Positions 35,617 through 45,115 of a stretch of 59,158 nucleotides of DNA are shown piece by piece (positions within the stretch are counted from its first letter, which is position 1; every line of letters begins with the position of its first letter). The notes under the pieces were generated by a model, which did not search any database, was not told the origin of the DNA, and saw only the letters and a program-made list of their open reading frames with translations. The translations under genes and the position numbers were made by a program. Origin of the DNA: Oscillospiraceae bacterium (lineage in GTDB: Bacteria > Bacillota > Clostridia > Oscillospirales > Oscillospiraceae); contig WQXY01000012.1 in the NCBI GenBank assembly GCA_009781515.1, positions 1-59,158 of the forward strand, in the 5' to 3' direction.

Positions 35617-37783
35617 CTGTTACACCTGAAATTGACATAATTTTCGCCATTGCGGATACAAGCTCATCACGATTTTTTACATCTACAACAATTGTTATAT
35701 GCGAAACCCCGCCGTCCAAGGTTCGGGCATGAAATGATGTGATTTTAACACCGAGCTTATTTAATATGGAAGCGACATCAACAACAATGCCCACCCTGTC
35801 AATTACCTGCAGGTCAATAACGGTAGAATACAAGCTGTTATCCGTGCTGCCCCATGTGACGCGCACCCACCTGCCGCTCTCGGACTCCGGCTCCATTAAG
35901 GATTTAAGATAATTATGGCAATCCTGACGGTGAACGGAAACGCCGTATCCGCGTGTGATAAAGCCGACAATCGGGTCGCCGGGAATTGGCAGGCAGCAGC
36001 GTGCAAATTTTACGAGGCAGTTATCCAACCCCTCAACAACAACACCCTGAGGTGCTCTCTTAGGTATAGCATGTGTAATAGGTATATCCGGCAAAGGCTC
36101 TTCCTCTTTGCTTTTTTTTGCGATTTGCCGCAGCTCCTCGCGTACCATGTTTACGACCTTTGCTGCGGAAATTCCGCCATACCCTATAGCGGCGTGCATC
36201 TCGTCAATAGCTCCGAAAGACGCGCGGGAGAGCACCTTGGGGAGTATATCATCGCTCATGGCGTCTGCAAGCGATATATTTGCATGGCGAAGTGCAGACT
36301 CAAAGGACATTTTACCGTGCACGACATTTTCATCGCGTTTTTCTTTCTTAAACCATTGGCGGATTTTGTTTCTTGCCTCAGGGCTTTTTACAATATCAAG
36401 CCAGTCGCGGCTGGGTCCTTTTGCCGAGTTTGATGTTTGTATTTTCACCACGTCGCCGTTGCCTAAAACATGCGCATAGGGAACTATCCGCCCGTTTACG
36501 AGCGCTCCGGTCATCCGATTTCCTACCTCGGAGTGTATGCTGTAAGCGAAGTCAATCGGGGTTGACCCTTTGGGCAGGTTTACAACGTCGCCGCGTGGTG
36601 TAAATACAAACACCTCATCGGCAAACATATCCACCTTGAGCGCCTCCATAAATTCCTGAGCATCACTGTCCTGCTGGGACTCGAGCAAACGCCGCACCCA
36701 TGCAAATTTTTCCTCGTCGGCAGCTTTTGCAGTCTTTCCCTCCTTGTATTTCCAGTGTGCGGCAATGCCGTACTCGGCGGTTTGGTGCATTTCCCATGTT
36801 CGTATTTGCACCTCAAAAGGTACGCCCTCACTGCCGATGACATTGGTGTGCAAACTCTGATACATATTTGGTTTCGGAGTTCCGATATAGTCGTTAAAGC
36901 AACCCGGTATCGGACGGTATAGCTCGTGGATATGCCCAAGCACGTTGTAGCAATCAGCTATATCATTAACGATAATGCGGATTGCGTGCAGGTCGAGCAC
37001 TTCGGAAAGCAGCTTGTTTTCGGAATACATCTTTCTGTAAATGCTGTATAAATGCTTGATACGACCCGTGACTTGACCTGTGATGCCATATTCGTCAAGG
37101 CGGCGTGTCAGCTTTGATTGAATGGTTTCCAAAAATGCCTCGTCTTCGACATGGCGCTGTTTTAAGCCCTCCAAGATTTCCCTTGTTGCATCAGGGTCAA
37201 GGTACTGAATAGACAGGTCTTCAAGTTCCCATTTGAGCCGTTGCATACCGAGCCTGTGTGCAATGGGGGCATACATTTCCATGGTTTCAAGTGCTTTTTC
37301 GCGTTGCTTTTCAGGCTCGACATATTCCATGGTGCGGGTATTGTGAAGCCTGTCGGCAAGCTTAATCAAAATAACGCGGATATCTTGAGCCATGGCAAAA
37401 AGCATTTTTCTCAGGTTTTCCATTTGCTCATCTTCCGCGCTTGTATATGTGACGCGCGTAAGTTTTGTGACACCCTCAACTATTCCGGCAACATCTTTGC
37501 CGAAGCGTGCTTCGATATCCTCAAATGTAACATCGGTATCTTCAATACAATCATGTAAAAGCGCGGCACATATAGAGTCCTCGTCGAGACCCATTTCCAA
37601 GACAATTTCGGCGGCGGCAAGAGGGTGCGAAATAAACTCGTTGCCGTCCTTACGAAGCTGCTTACCGTGAGCCTCTCGGGCAAAATCGAACGCAGCACGG
37701 ACACGGGCGGTATCCACGCCGTGAATGTGCTCTTTCATTGCCACTTCGAGATGATGATATTTAGCTTCCAAATCAATAATCAT
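35594..37783 (-). CDS. relA: Bifunctional (p)ppGpp synthetase/hydrolase
   Basis: 729 residues with the full Rel architecture. HD hydrolase (about 28-150): HPLAAAEIVLEMGLDEDSICAALLHDCIEDT. Synthetase (about 230-345): DLHAIRIIVNDIADCYNVLGHIHE, KPNMYQSLHTNVIG, EVQIRTWEMHQTAEYG. TGS (about 390-450): VFVFTPRGDVVNLPKGSTPIDFAYSIH. A zinc-type helix region and a C-terminal ACT domain (about 655-729) follow. Both catalytic sets look intact, so it should make and remove the alarmone. AAGGA precedes ATG. recJ lies 11 bases upstream, the usual neighbour in Bacillota. Confidence 0.96.
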   Translation of the reverse strand: MIIDLEAKYHHLEVAMKEHIHGVDTARVRAAFDFAREAHGKQLRKDGNEFISHPLAAAEIVLEMGLDEDSICAALLHDCIEDTDVTFEDIEARFGKDVAGIVEGVTKLTRVTYTSAEDEQMENLRKMLFAMAQDIRVILIKLADRLHNTRTMEYVEPEKQREKALETMEMYAPIAHRLGMQRLKWELEDLSIQYLDPDATREILEGLKQRHVEDEAFLETIQSKLTRRLDEYGITGQVTGRIKHLYSIYRKMYSENKLLSEVLDLHAIRIIVNDIADCYNVLGHIHELYRPIPGCFNDYIGTPKPNMYQSLHTNVIGSEGVPFEVQIRTWEMHQTAEYGIAAHWKYKEGKTAKAADEEKFAWVRRLLESQQDSDAQEFMEALKVDMFADEVFVFTPRGDVVNLPKGSTPIDFAYSIHSEVGNRMTGALVNGRIVPYAHVLGNGDVVKIQTSNSAKGPSRDWLDIVKSPEARNKIRQWFKKEKRDENVVHGKMSFESALRHANISLADAMSDDILPKVLSRASFGAIDEMHAAIGYGGISAAKVVNMVREELRQIAKKSKEEEPLPDIPITHAIPKRAPQGVVVEGLDNCLVKFARCCLPIPGDPIVGFITRGYGVSVHRQDCHNYLKSLMEPESESGRWVRVTWGSTDNSLYSTVIDLQVIDRVGIVVDVASILNKLGVKITSFHARTLDGGVSHITIVVDVKNRDELVSAMAKIMSISGVTDVSRTDG

Positions 37784-37794
37784 TTGCTAAATCC

Positions 37795-39489
37795 TTATAA
37801 TAAACTTGCCCGTATATCGAGCAGTTGCAGCTGTACGCTGCTTTTGCCGCGAAATTCGTTTACTTGAGGCTCAAATGCAACATCTACAATGTCCCCGACA
37901 TTTATTCCAAGCTCCTCGGTTGCTCGTGAAAAAAATATACAAGCGAAAATTACTCCGCATTTTTCGATTTTTAATCTTGTGTGTTTACCCTCGCCGATTG
38001 ATTGCAGTACAATAAGTTTTGCCTCTTTTATGCAAAGGCACGGCGGCGGATTTTCACTGCCAAACGGCTCAAGCTTTTTTAATGCTTCAACATTTTGCAA
38101 ATCCAAGAGGTCCGGCTTTTCAACCTCAAAATCTATACGAAGACAAGAAATGGGGCTTTTTGCCACATGCTTGTGATAATACTCCGTGATACGGCGGCAT
38201 AGCTCTGTTATGTTATCTTCCCTGACGGTTACTCCGGCAGCCTTATTATGACCGCCGTAATTTTCAAGAATGTCCTTGCATGAACATAGAGCGTCGTATA
38301 TCGAAAAACCCCCGTAGCTGCGGCACGAGCCGCGGCCGATGCCTGTTTCATCAATGCTGATTATAATCACAGGGAGCCTGAAACGCTCCGACATTCGCGC
38401 TGCCACAACACCTGTCACGCCCTGATACCATTGAGTGCTGCTTAGTATAATCGGCTCGTCGGGTTTATCTTTCGTCAGCTCGCTCAGCGCCTCTTCAAAT
38501 ATTTCCTGCTCAAGATTTCGCCTTTCGGCATTCAAGCGGCAAAGCTCGGTGACAAGCTCGTCGGCTTCAAGAGGACTGTCGGTGAGAAGAAGCTTTACCG
38601 ACAGCATCGGGTCGCCCATTCTTCCGGCGGCATTTAATCTCGGTGCAAGTGCAAAACCGATTGTTGATGCCGTAACTTGCTCTGCGTCTTTACTTACTTC
38701 GTTTATAAGCCGCTTAAGTCCGGGCGGCGGGTTTGAGTTTAACATATCAAGCCCCGCACAAATCAGTTTGCGGTTTTCCCCTGTTACAGGCATTACGTCC
38801 GCAACAGTCCCAAGTGCAAGATAGCTGCCGTAACGGTTTATTATTTCGTCAGAGAGGTAGTCGTTTTCGAGTGCGCAAATGAGCTTAAAAGCAACGCCGA
38901 CACCTGCAAGTGAGTTATACGGATAGTCGCAGTCGTGACGCTTCGGGTTTACAACGGCTTCGGCTTCGGGTAGCGTATCTCTGCATTCGTGGTGGTCGGT
39001 GATAACAAGCCCAAGCCCTATGTCTTTTGCATGTTTAGCCTCGCACACGGCGGTTATGCCGCAGTCGACCGTTACAACAAGACTGACGCCGTTTGCTTTG
39101 AGCGTGTCGAGACCGGATGTGCTAAGACCGTAACCCTCGTCAAAACGTCCGGGTATGTATATCTCGAAGTCTGCATTTTTTGACCTCAGCCAAAGTGCAA
39201 GCACAGCGACGGAAGTCATGCCGTCCACATCATAGTCGCCGTAAACTGCGATTTTCTCGCCCGATAAAACAGCCTTGTTAATTCGGGCGACAGCCTTATC
39301 CATGTCAGCCATCAAAAAAGGGTCATTATAGGGGAGTGTATCCGTATCGAGAAAAACCCTGATATCATTAAAGCTGTCTTTGAAGCGTGAGGTTAAAAGT
39401 ACAGAAATCAAGGGGTTCACACCACTTCGGCACATTGTGACCGCTATTTCTCTGTCAAAACCTTCAATATCCCAATGTAAAAATCTCAT
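37795..39489 (-). CDS. recJ: Single-stranded DNA exonuclease RecJ
   Basis: 564 residues from ATG at 39489; an in-frame ATG at 39519 exists but lies upstream of the predicted transcription start. DHH motifs: GDYDVDGMTSVAVL, VTVDCGIT, VITDHHE, and DHHA1 motif GGHNKAAG. It degrades 5' single strands in recombination and mismatch repair. No Shine-Dalgarno is visible: the -10 box TATACT ends 7 bases before ATG, so translation may be leaderless. It heads the recJ-relA-recD2-comF run. Confidence 0.93.
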   Translation of the reverse strand: MRFLHWDIEGFDREIAVTMCRSGVNPLISVLLTSRFKDSFNDIRVFLDTDTLPYNDPFLMADMDKAVARINKAVLSGEKIAVYGDYDVDGMTSVAVLALWLRSKNADFEIYIPGRFDEGYGLSTSGLDTLKANGVSLVVTVDCGITAVCEAKHAKDIGLGLVITDHHECRDTLPEAEAVVNPKRHDCDYPYNSLAGVGVAFKLICALENDYLSDEIINRYGSYLALGTVADVMPVTGENRKLICAGLDMLNSNPPPGLKRLINEVSKDAEQVTASTIGFALAPRLNAAGRMGDPMLSVKLLLTDSPLEADELVTELCRLNAERRNLEQEIFEEALSELTKDKPDEPIILSSTQWYQGVTGVVAARMSERFRLPVIIISIDETGIGRGSCRSYGGFSIYDALCSCKDILENYGGHNKAAGVTVREDNITELCRRITEYYHKHVAKSPISCLRIDFEVEKPDLLDLQNVEALKKLEPFGSENPPPCLCIKEAKLIVLQSIGEGKHTRLKIEKCGVIFACIFFSRATEELGINVGDIVDVAFEPQVNEFRGKSSVQLQLLDIRASLL

Positions 39490-39496
39490 GCGAAGC

Positions 39497-39525
39497 AGTA
39501 TAACATAAAATATCAGCATTGACTA
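39497..39525 (-). promoter_or_regulatory. recJ promoter, leaderless arrangement
   Basis: Read on the minus strand: TAGTCA (39525-39520), 17-bp spacer, TATACT (39502-39497), then 7 bases to the ATG. Its -35 box overlaps the -35 box of the divergent promoter at 39519. Confidence 0.6.
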
Positions 39526-39547
39526 TTACTGCTTGATAATATATTAT
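39519..39547 (+). promoter_or_regulatory. Promoter of the zinc-ribbon membrane protein gene
   Basis: TTGACT (39519-39524), 17-bp spacer, TATTAT (39542-39547). The -35 boxes of this and the recJ promoter overlap on opposite strands, so the two promoters may exclude each other. Confidence 0.6.
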
Positions 39548-39589
39548 GATTGACATCCAAATTTATATCAAAATGGAAGGGGTTATAAT

Positions 39590-40651
39590 ATGATGTTTTG
39601 TGCAAAATGCGGCAATCAAGTCGCTGAAGGCAGTTTCTGCAGTCAATGCGGAACACAAGCAGCCGCTGCACCGCAAGCAGCGCCGCCTCCGGTAGCAGCA
39701 GCACCACCGCCGCCACCAATGGCACCGCAGGCACCGCCACCTCCGCCGATGGCACCAATGGCACCACCTCCGCCGCCAATGGCACCGCAGGCACCTCCGC
39801 CACCACCTCCGCCCGGGAGGGCTTATCAGCAGCCGTATCCCGCTGCAGCGTACGCAGCACCTGTTAAAATAAAGCCGCCGCATTACGCACCGGGCGGGTT
39901 TATAGAGTTGTTCCACGAGTTTGGCAGTTCAATAATATTTATGATTGCGATTATTCTTTTCTCTGCCGGAGCTCTTATGACAAGATTTTTGTCATTCACG
40001 GTGTGGACAATTTTCGACCTTGCGATAGTCGGACTTCCGATTGCAGGCTTCTGGGTTATTTTTGCAGCTTCAAAGATGCCGAAAATGCCGGAAAAATCAT
40101 TGGTTGCACTGACATTATTTAAAGTGTCGATTATTATCACCCTTGTTTTCACAGGTCTTGCAGCACTTGCAGCTGTAATAGTAGCAATAATTACATTCCT
40201 TGCAGCCAGCCAAATCGGCGGGCAGGCAATAGCTATCGGTCTTATTGCAATATTAGTTGCAGGCGGTATGGTGACATTTATTGTTATCTACTTCAAAGCA
40301 GTGCTTACAATGCTCGGAGGTATCCGAAACGGTCTTATGACCAACGGATTTGTACCGCTTCCGGAAATCAAGACATTCACAATTCTTACTTACATTATGG
40401 TAGGATTTTCAGTGCTTGGAGCGATAGTCGGTATCATAGCCACCTTTGCACTAAATGCACTCTTAGGACCGGTGCTGTACATGCTTCCCGGCTTCTTGGC
40501 TGATATCGTATGGGGAATGTTCCCGTCGCCGGCAGTTGTGGCATTTACAACACTCTTTGAACTCGCATACAACGCAGGTATCGTAGTGGCAATTGTAGTT
40601 CTCAACAAGCTCAACGGCAGAATTATGGCAAGAGCCTACGGCCACCAATAA
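39590..40651 (+). CDS. Zinc-ribbon membrane protein with Pro/Ala-rich linker
   Basis: 353 residues. The zinc ribbon is FCAKCGNQVAEGSFCSQCGT. A Pro/Ala tract (about 25-85) built from PPPPMAPQA-type repeats follows. Five or six membrane helices span about 110-350, for example FMIAIILFSAGALM and AIAIGLIAILVAGGMVTFIVIYF. The layout, a zinc ribbon facing the cytoplasm joined to a multi-helix membrane domain, is common in clostridia; its function is unknown. GAAGGGG is upstream; ATG at 39593 is an alternative start. Confidence 0.75.
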   Translation: MMFCAKCGNQVAEGSFCSQCGTQAAAAPQAAPPPVAAAPPPPPMAPQAPPPPPMAPMAPPPPPMAPQAPPPPPPPGRAYQQPYPAAAYAAPVKIKPPHYAPGGFIELFHEFGSSIIFMIAIILFSAGALMTRFLSFTVWTIFDLAIVGLPIAGFWVIFAASKMPKMPEKSLVALTLFKVSIIITLVFTGLAALAAVIVAIITFLAASQIGGQAIAIGLIAILVAGGMVTFIVIYFKAVLTMLGGIRNGLMTNGFVPLPEIKTFTILTYIMVGFSVLGAIVGIIATFALNALLGPVLYMLPGFLADIVWGMFPSPAVVAFTTLFELAYNAGIVVAIVVLNKLNGRIMARAYGHQ

Positions 40652-40664
40652 AACATGACAAAAG

Positions 40665-40712
40665 AAATGTCAATGGGGACAGGACTTAAGTCCTGTCCCC
40701 GTGACATTTTTA
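40665..40712. terminator. Bidirectional terminator between convergent genes
   Basis: AAATGTCA and GGGGACAGGACTT pair with AAGTCCTGTCCCC and TGACATTT, giving a long, nearly perfect stem with A-rich and T-rich flanks. It serves the gene at 39590 and murC. The core matches the hairpin at 20782. Confidence 0.85.
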
Positions 40713-40719
40713 TCTTTTC

Positions 40720-42114
40720 TTATCTAACTAAATCTTCGCCGACTTTGAAAATATCGCCTGCTCCGACGGTGAGAATTATATCTCCGTCTTGTGCGATAGC
40801 GGCGATTTCGTTTTTCAGCTCCGCAAATCCGCTGATTGCCCTCGCTCCCGTGACAGCGGCAGCCAAGTCGTCGGAGGTTATACCCACAGTATTACTCTCG
40901 CGTGCTGCGTATATATCGGCCAAAAATACGATGTCAGCTCTTTTGAGCTGCTGTGCAAAGTCGGAAAAAAGAGCCTTTGTACGTGTATATGTATGAGGCT
41001 GAAAAGCAAGTAAAACACGTTTATATTCGTCTATTGTTGCCACTGCGTCAAGAAGTGCTTCAAGCTCGCAGGGGTGGTGAGCATAATCATCAAATACATC
41101 AGCGCCGTTAAAGCTGCCCTTATATTCAAATCTTCTGCAAACGCCCGTATAGCTGAGAAGACCGCTTTCGATATCCCCTACGGGAATACCGATATTAAGG
41201 CATACGGCGACAGCTGCAAGTGCGTTCATCAGATTATGCCTGCCGGGAATTATAAGCTTTACCGTGCAGGTAAATTTCCCGTCAAAAAAAACATCCATAG
41301 ACGGGTTTCGTCCCGACATTACGGCGTTTATGCCGCGTACGCGAGTAGGCTTGCCTGTAGTTTGGGAAAGTTCACCGAAACCGAATGTTAAAAGCTCACG
41401 CCCGAGAGGGGCAAGAGCTTGCATTGTGTTCAAATCGTCGCCGTTACAAATAATTTGCCCGTTTTCAGGGACAAGTGATGCAAATTTACAAAAAGATTGC
41501 TTTAGAGCATCTAAATCCTTAAAGAAATCAAGATGATCTGCATCAATATTTAATATTATTGCTGTTGTCGGGTGGAAGTTATGAAACGAATTATAATATT
41601 CGCAAGACTCAAGAACAATAGTATCGCCTTTTCCGACATGGCAACCGGACTCAAGAGCGGGAAGAGTTCCGCCTATCATAATAGTCGGGTCAACTCCCGC
41701 AGAGAGCAGAATGTGGGAAATCATTGATGTTGTGGTTGTTTTACCATGCACGCCTGAAACACATATGGCGTTCTTGTAACCCTTCATGATATAACCCCAT
41801 GCTTCGGCACGTTCAAAAACGGGTATATCAAGCTCCCGTGCAGCCTTTATCTCAGCATTGTCCTCTCTGGCTGCGGCAGTGCGGATAATATATTCTGCTC
41901 CGGTTATGTTATCTGCAAAATGTCCGATTTTTATATTGATACCAAGCTCGCGTAAATCGCGGGTAGCAGAGCCGTCTGCTACGTCCGAGCCTGTTATAGG
42001 AGCACCCGAGTTGTGTAAAACTTCCGCGAGCGGTGACATTGAAACACCGCCAATTCCTACGAGGTGGCAACGCTTCTTGCTCTTAATAAAACTTCCGATA
42101 TCAGCTTTGTTCAT
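40720..42114 (-). CDS. murC: UDP-N-acetylmuramate-L-alanine ligase
   Basis: 464 residues. The N-terminal Rossmann motif is HLVGIGGVSMSPLAEVL. The Mur ligase P-loop reads CVSGVHGKTTTTSMISH. Further family motifs are ESCEYYNSFHNFHPTTAIILN and VFDDYAHHPCELEALL, and GRHNLMNALAAVAV. It adds L-alanine to UDP-MurNAc in the cytoplasm, the first peptide step of peptidoglycan synthesis. AAGGAG lies 5 bases before ATG. It is divergent from cca. Confidence 0.95.
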   Translation of the reverse strand: MNKADIGSFIKSKKRCHLVGIGGVSMSPLAEVLHNSGAPITGSDVADGSATRDLRELGINIKIGHFADNITGAEYIIRTAAAREDNAEIKAARELDIPVFERAEAWGYIMKGYKNAICVSGVHGKTTTTSMISHILLSAGVDPTIMIGGTLPALESGCHVGKGDTIVLESCEYYNSFHNFHPTTAIILNIDADHLDFFKDLDALKQSFCKFASLVPENGQIICNGDDLNTMQALAPLGRELLTFGFGELSQTTGKPTRVRGINAVMSGRNPSMDVFFDGKFTCTVKLIIPGRHNLMNALAAVAVCLNIGIPVGDIESGLLSYTGVCRRFEYKGSFNGADVFDDYAHHPCELEALLDAVATIDEYKRVLLAFQPHTYTRTKALFSDFAQQLKRADIVFLADIYAARESNTVGITSDDLAAAVTGARAISGFAELKNEIAAIAQDGDIILTVGAGDIFKVGEDLVR

Positions 42115-42150
42115 AATGCTCCTTGCTAAAGTCTGACCAACTGGTGTATG

Positions 42151-42179
42151 ATTATACTACTACAGTTTTAATAATACAA
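42151..42179 (-). promoter_or_regulatory. murC promoter, overlapping a possible cca -10 box
   Basis: Read on the minus strand: TTGTAT (42179-42174), 17-bp spacer, TATAAT (42156-42151). The same bases, ATTATACT, read TATACT (42153-42158) on the plus strand in a position to serve cca, though no good -35 box for it is seen. Confidence 0.6.
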
Positions 42180-42193
42180 GGATTAAGTAAAAA

Positions 42194-43381
42194 ATGACGA
42201 CAGTAGCCCCTCCAAAGCATATAGCGGCAATACTTGACAAGCTTACCTCAAAAGGGTTTAAGGCTTATATTGTCGGCGGTTCGGTTAGAGATGCCATGCT
42301 CAGCCGTTCGTCTTACGATTGGGATATAGCAACATCAGCAACTCCCGCCGATGTTGTCAGACTTTTTGAAAAGACGGTTTTGACGGGTGAAAAGTTTGGA
42401 ACTGTTACAGTTGTTCTTGATGAATGTACTGTAGAGGTAACTACGTTTAGAACAGACGGGGAATATAACGATGCCCGCCACCCGCAGTCGGTGGAGTTTG
42501 TAACCGATATAAATAAAGACCTCGGACGCCGCGACTTTACCATAAATGCTATAGCAATGTCCATAGACGGAGAGATAGTCGACCCGTTTGGAGGAATAAA
42601 CGATATAAACGAAAAAATTATCAGATGTGTCGGTGATCCCGAAAAAAGATTTTCCGAAGATGCACTGCGAATGTTTCGTGCTTTTCGTTTTAGTGCACAG
42701 CTTGGTTTCAAAATTGAAAAGGATACACTCTCGGCAATAAAAGCGGGAGCTGCAAATGCGGCAAATATCAGTGCAGAGCGTATACAAGCAGAGCTTGGAA
42801 AGACACTAATGTCAAAGAAACCGGAAATTGTCGGCGAAATAATCAAAAGCGGTTTGCTTAACAGGTTTTTGCAAGGAGCATATAAAAATTCCGTAGAATT
42901 ATGCAGAATGAGTAAGCTGCCGGATGAAACCGCACTTCGATGGGGTGTGCTTTGTGCAGTTTTGTTTGATGAAAAGTGTATAGAGTCTGCATGGGATTTT
43001 TTGCGGGAGCTGCATGTAGAAAGTAAAATAATAAAAACAATTAACACGGCAATGTTAGTGAAAGACTTTCCGACCGACCGAATTGGACAAAAACGTATGT
43101 TGGTGAAATATGGTGCTTCTGCAGCACGAGTAGCTGCTGCAATAAACGATGTCAAAACCGGGGATTCAATGGCATCATTATTGACCATATACAGAATTAT
43201 GGCATCCGGAGAGTGCATATCGCTTGATACGCTCGCTGTTACAGGCAAAGATTTAATCGAGCTTGGATTATCGCCGGGACCTGAGCTTGGTAAAGAGCTC
43301 TATAAGCTGCTTGACTATGTAATCGTAAATCCGGACAGCAATAACCGTGAAGTGTTGCTAAAGTTTATTAATAATAAATGA
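42194..43381 (+). CDS. cca: CCA tRNA nucleotidyltransferase
   Basis: 395 residues. The nucleotidyltransferase head reads AYIVGGSVRDAMLSRSSYDWDIATSATP with the catalytic Asp pair in DWD; RRDFTINAIAMSIDGEIVDPFGG and RMFRAFRFSAQLGF are typical class II motifs. It adds or repairs the 3' CCA of tRNA. No clear HD phosphohydrolase motif is seen in the C-terminal half, so it is probably the short form. AAGGA precedes ATG. Confidence 0.93.
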   Translation: MTTVAPPKHIAAILDKLTSKGFKAYIVGGSVRDAMLSRSSYDWDIATSATPADVVRLFEKTVLTGEKFGTVTVVLDECTVEVTTFRTDGEYNDARHPQSVEFVTDINKDLGRRDFTINAIAMSIDGEIVDPFGGINDINEKIIRCVGDPEKRFSEDALRMFRAFRFSAQLGFKIEKDTLSAIKAGAANAANISAERIQAELGKTLMSKKPEIVGEIIKSGLLNRFLQGAYKNSVELCRMSKLPDETALRWGVLCAVLFDEKCIESAWDFLRELHVESKIIKTINTAMLVKDFPTDRIGQKRMLVKYGASAARVAAAINDVKTGDSMASLLTIYRIMASGECISLDTLAVTGKDLIELGLSPGPELGKELYKLLDYVIVNPDSNNREVLLKFINNK

Positions 43382-43411
43382 AAATGAAAAAACTGATAAT
43401 AAGGAAAACAT

Positions 43412-45115
43412 ATGAGCATTAAGAAACCATGGCTTAAATCTTATGGAAACATTCCGCATAATCTTGAATATCCCGATTGCTCAATGGTAAAGCTCGTATT
43501 TGCAGCGGCAGAAAAACTTCCAAATGTGAGAGCATACGACTTTTTCGGCTCGGGTAAGAGCTACCGCGACTTTACGGAAGAAATACGGCTGTGTGCGCGA
43601 GGGCTAACAGACATCGGTGTTAAAAAAGCTGACAGAGTAACTATATGTATGCCAAACACACCGCAGGCGGTTATTATGTTCTATGCGCTTAATCTTATGG
43701 GAGCCGTGGCGAACATGGTGCATCCTTTGTCAGCGCAAGAGGAGCTTGCCCATTTTATTAGCAGCAGCCGCAGTGTTGCGGTGCTTACGCTTGACCAATT
43801 TGCCGATAAGCTGATAGAAATAATGCCGAGAACTGAAGCAAAGACGCTAATATTGACCGGAGCGGACAACGGACTGACGGGCATCAGGAAATTTGTATAC
43901 CGCCGGACAAAAGGCAGAAAAATACACAAACACCCGAGCGGGAGAGATATACTCAGATACGAAGACCTCTTGAAGAGAGGGAAAAATTGCACAGGTGAAT
44001 ACGACGCCCAAACCCGTGGTGACGATATAGCGGCAATACTGTACAGCGGCGGAACATCGGGAACAACCAAAGGAATACTGCTGACAAACTTAAATTTTAA
44101 CGCACTGAGTATGCAGACAATAGCGGCAGGGGATTGTGTTGAAGAGAAGACAAAAATGCTTGCTATTATGCCTGTGTTTCATGGCTTTGGTCTTGGTGTA
44201 TGTATACACACGACTTTGGTATCAAGTGCAACGGCGATTTTAGTGCCGCAGTTTAACATAAAAGCATACGCCAAAATACTCAGAAAAAAGAAGCCCCACT
44301 ACATAGCGGGAGTGCCGACGCTGTATGAGGCGATGCTTAGAATGGACGGGATTGAAAATTTGGATATGTCGCAGCTAAAAGGCGTGTTTTCGGGCGGCGA
44401 CTCTCTGACGGTCGAACTCAAGAGAAAGGTTGATTTGTTCCTAAAACAGCACGGCTCGGCGGAGCAGGTGCGTGAGGGCTACGGACTGACAGAATGTGTG
44501 ACGGCAAGTTGCCTGACGCCGCGTACCTTTCACAAGGAGGGAAGCATTGGAATTCCATATCCCGATATGTCTTATAAAATCGTAAAGCAGGACACAGGGG
44601 AAAACCTCCCCTACGGGGAGGAGGGCGAAATTGTTATTTCAGGTCCGACAGTTATGGTCAGCTACGATAATAATATCGAAGAAACGGAAAAAACGCTAAA
44701 AACACACGCAGACGGAAATATATGGCTGCACACGGGCGATCTTGGTATTATGGACGAAGATGGGTTTGTATACTTCCGCCAGCGGATAAAACGTATGATA
44801 ATTTCATCGGGCTACAGTATTTACCCGACCCAGCTCGAAAATGCGATTGAGGCACATGAAAAAGTGCTCATCAGTTGTGTCATAGGAATTCCCGATGAAT
44901 ATAGAAAGCAAAAAATAAAGGCATATATTACACTTCGTGACGGGCAGGAAGCTACAGAAGAAATTAAAGCGTCCATCATTGAGCATTGCAAAAAGAACAT
45001 AGCAAAGTATGCAATGCCAAGCGAATTTGAATATCGCAAGGAGCTGCCCCGAACACTTGTAGGAAAAGTTGCATATATTGAATTAGAAAAAGAGGCAGGT
45101 ATGACACATGAATAA
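43412..45115 (+). CDS. Acyl-CoA synthetase (AMP-binding enzyme)
   Basis: 567 residues. The adenylate-forming P-loop is ILYSGGTSGTTKGI. Further motifs are GYGLTECVTASCLTP, WLHTGDLGIMDEDGFVYFRQRIKRMI and, near the C-terminus, KELPRTLVGKVAY with the catalytic Lys. It should activate a carboxylic acid, probably a fatty acid, as acyl-AMP then acyl-CoA. The substrate cannot be read from sequence. AAGGA lies 7 bases before ATG. Its stop overlaps gltX by 8 bases. Confidence 0.9.
   Translation: MSIKKPWLKSYGNIPHNLEYPDCSMVKLVFAAAEKLPNVRAYDFFGSGKSYRDFTEEIRLCARGLTDIGVKKADRVTICMPNTPQAVIMFYALNLMGAVANMVHPLSAQEELAHFISSSRSVAVLTLDQFADKLIEIMPRTEAKTLILTGADNGLTGIRKFVYRRTKGRKIHKHPSGRDILRYEDLLKRGKNCTGEYDAQTRGDDIAAILYSGGTSGTTKGILLTNLNFNALSMQTIAAGDCVEEKTKMLAIMPVFHGFGLGVCIHTTLVSSATAILVPQFNIKAYAKILRKKKPHYIAGVPTLYEAMLRMDGIENLDMSQLKGVFSGGDSLTVELKRKVDLFLKQHGSAEQVREGYGLTECVTASCLTPRTFHKEGSIGIPYPDMSYKIVKQDTGENLPYGEEGEIVISGPTVMVSYDNNIEETEKTLKTHADGNIWLHTGDLGIMDEDGFVYFRQRIKRMIISSGYSIYPTQLENAIEAHEKVLISCVIGIPDEYRKQKIKAYITLRDGQEATEEIKASIIEHCKKNIAKYAMPSEFEYRKELPRTLVGKVAYIELEKEAGMTHE

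Noticed and set aside
40655-40996. A 113-codon plus-strand frame starting within the terminator hairpin
   Set aside because: It reads through the hairpin and antisense to murC; no protein-like features.
42313-43248. A 311-codon open frame opposite cca
   Set aside because: Shadow of cca; Ser/Ile-rich composition typical of an antisense frame.
44595-44632. CCTACGGGGAGG in the acyl-CoA ligase gene, resembling repeat B
   Set aside because: It encodes a normal conserved stretch (LPYGEEGEI) of the enzyme and lacks the repeat's other parts.
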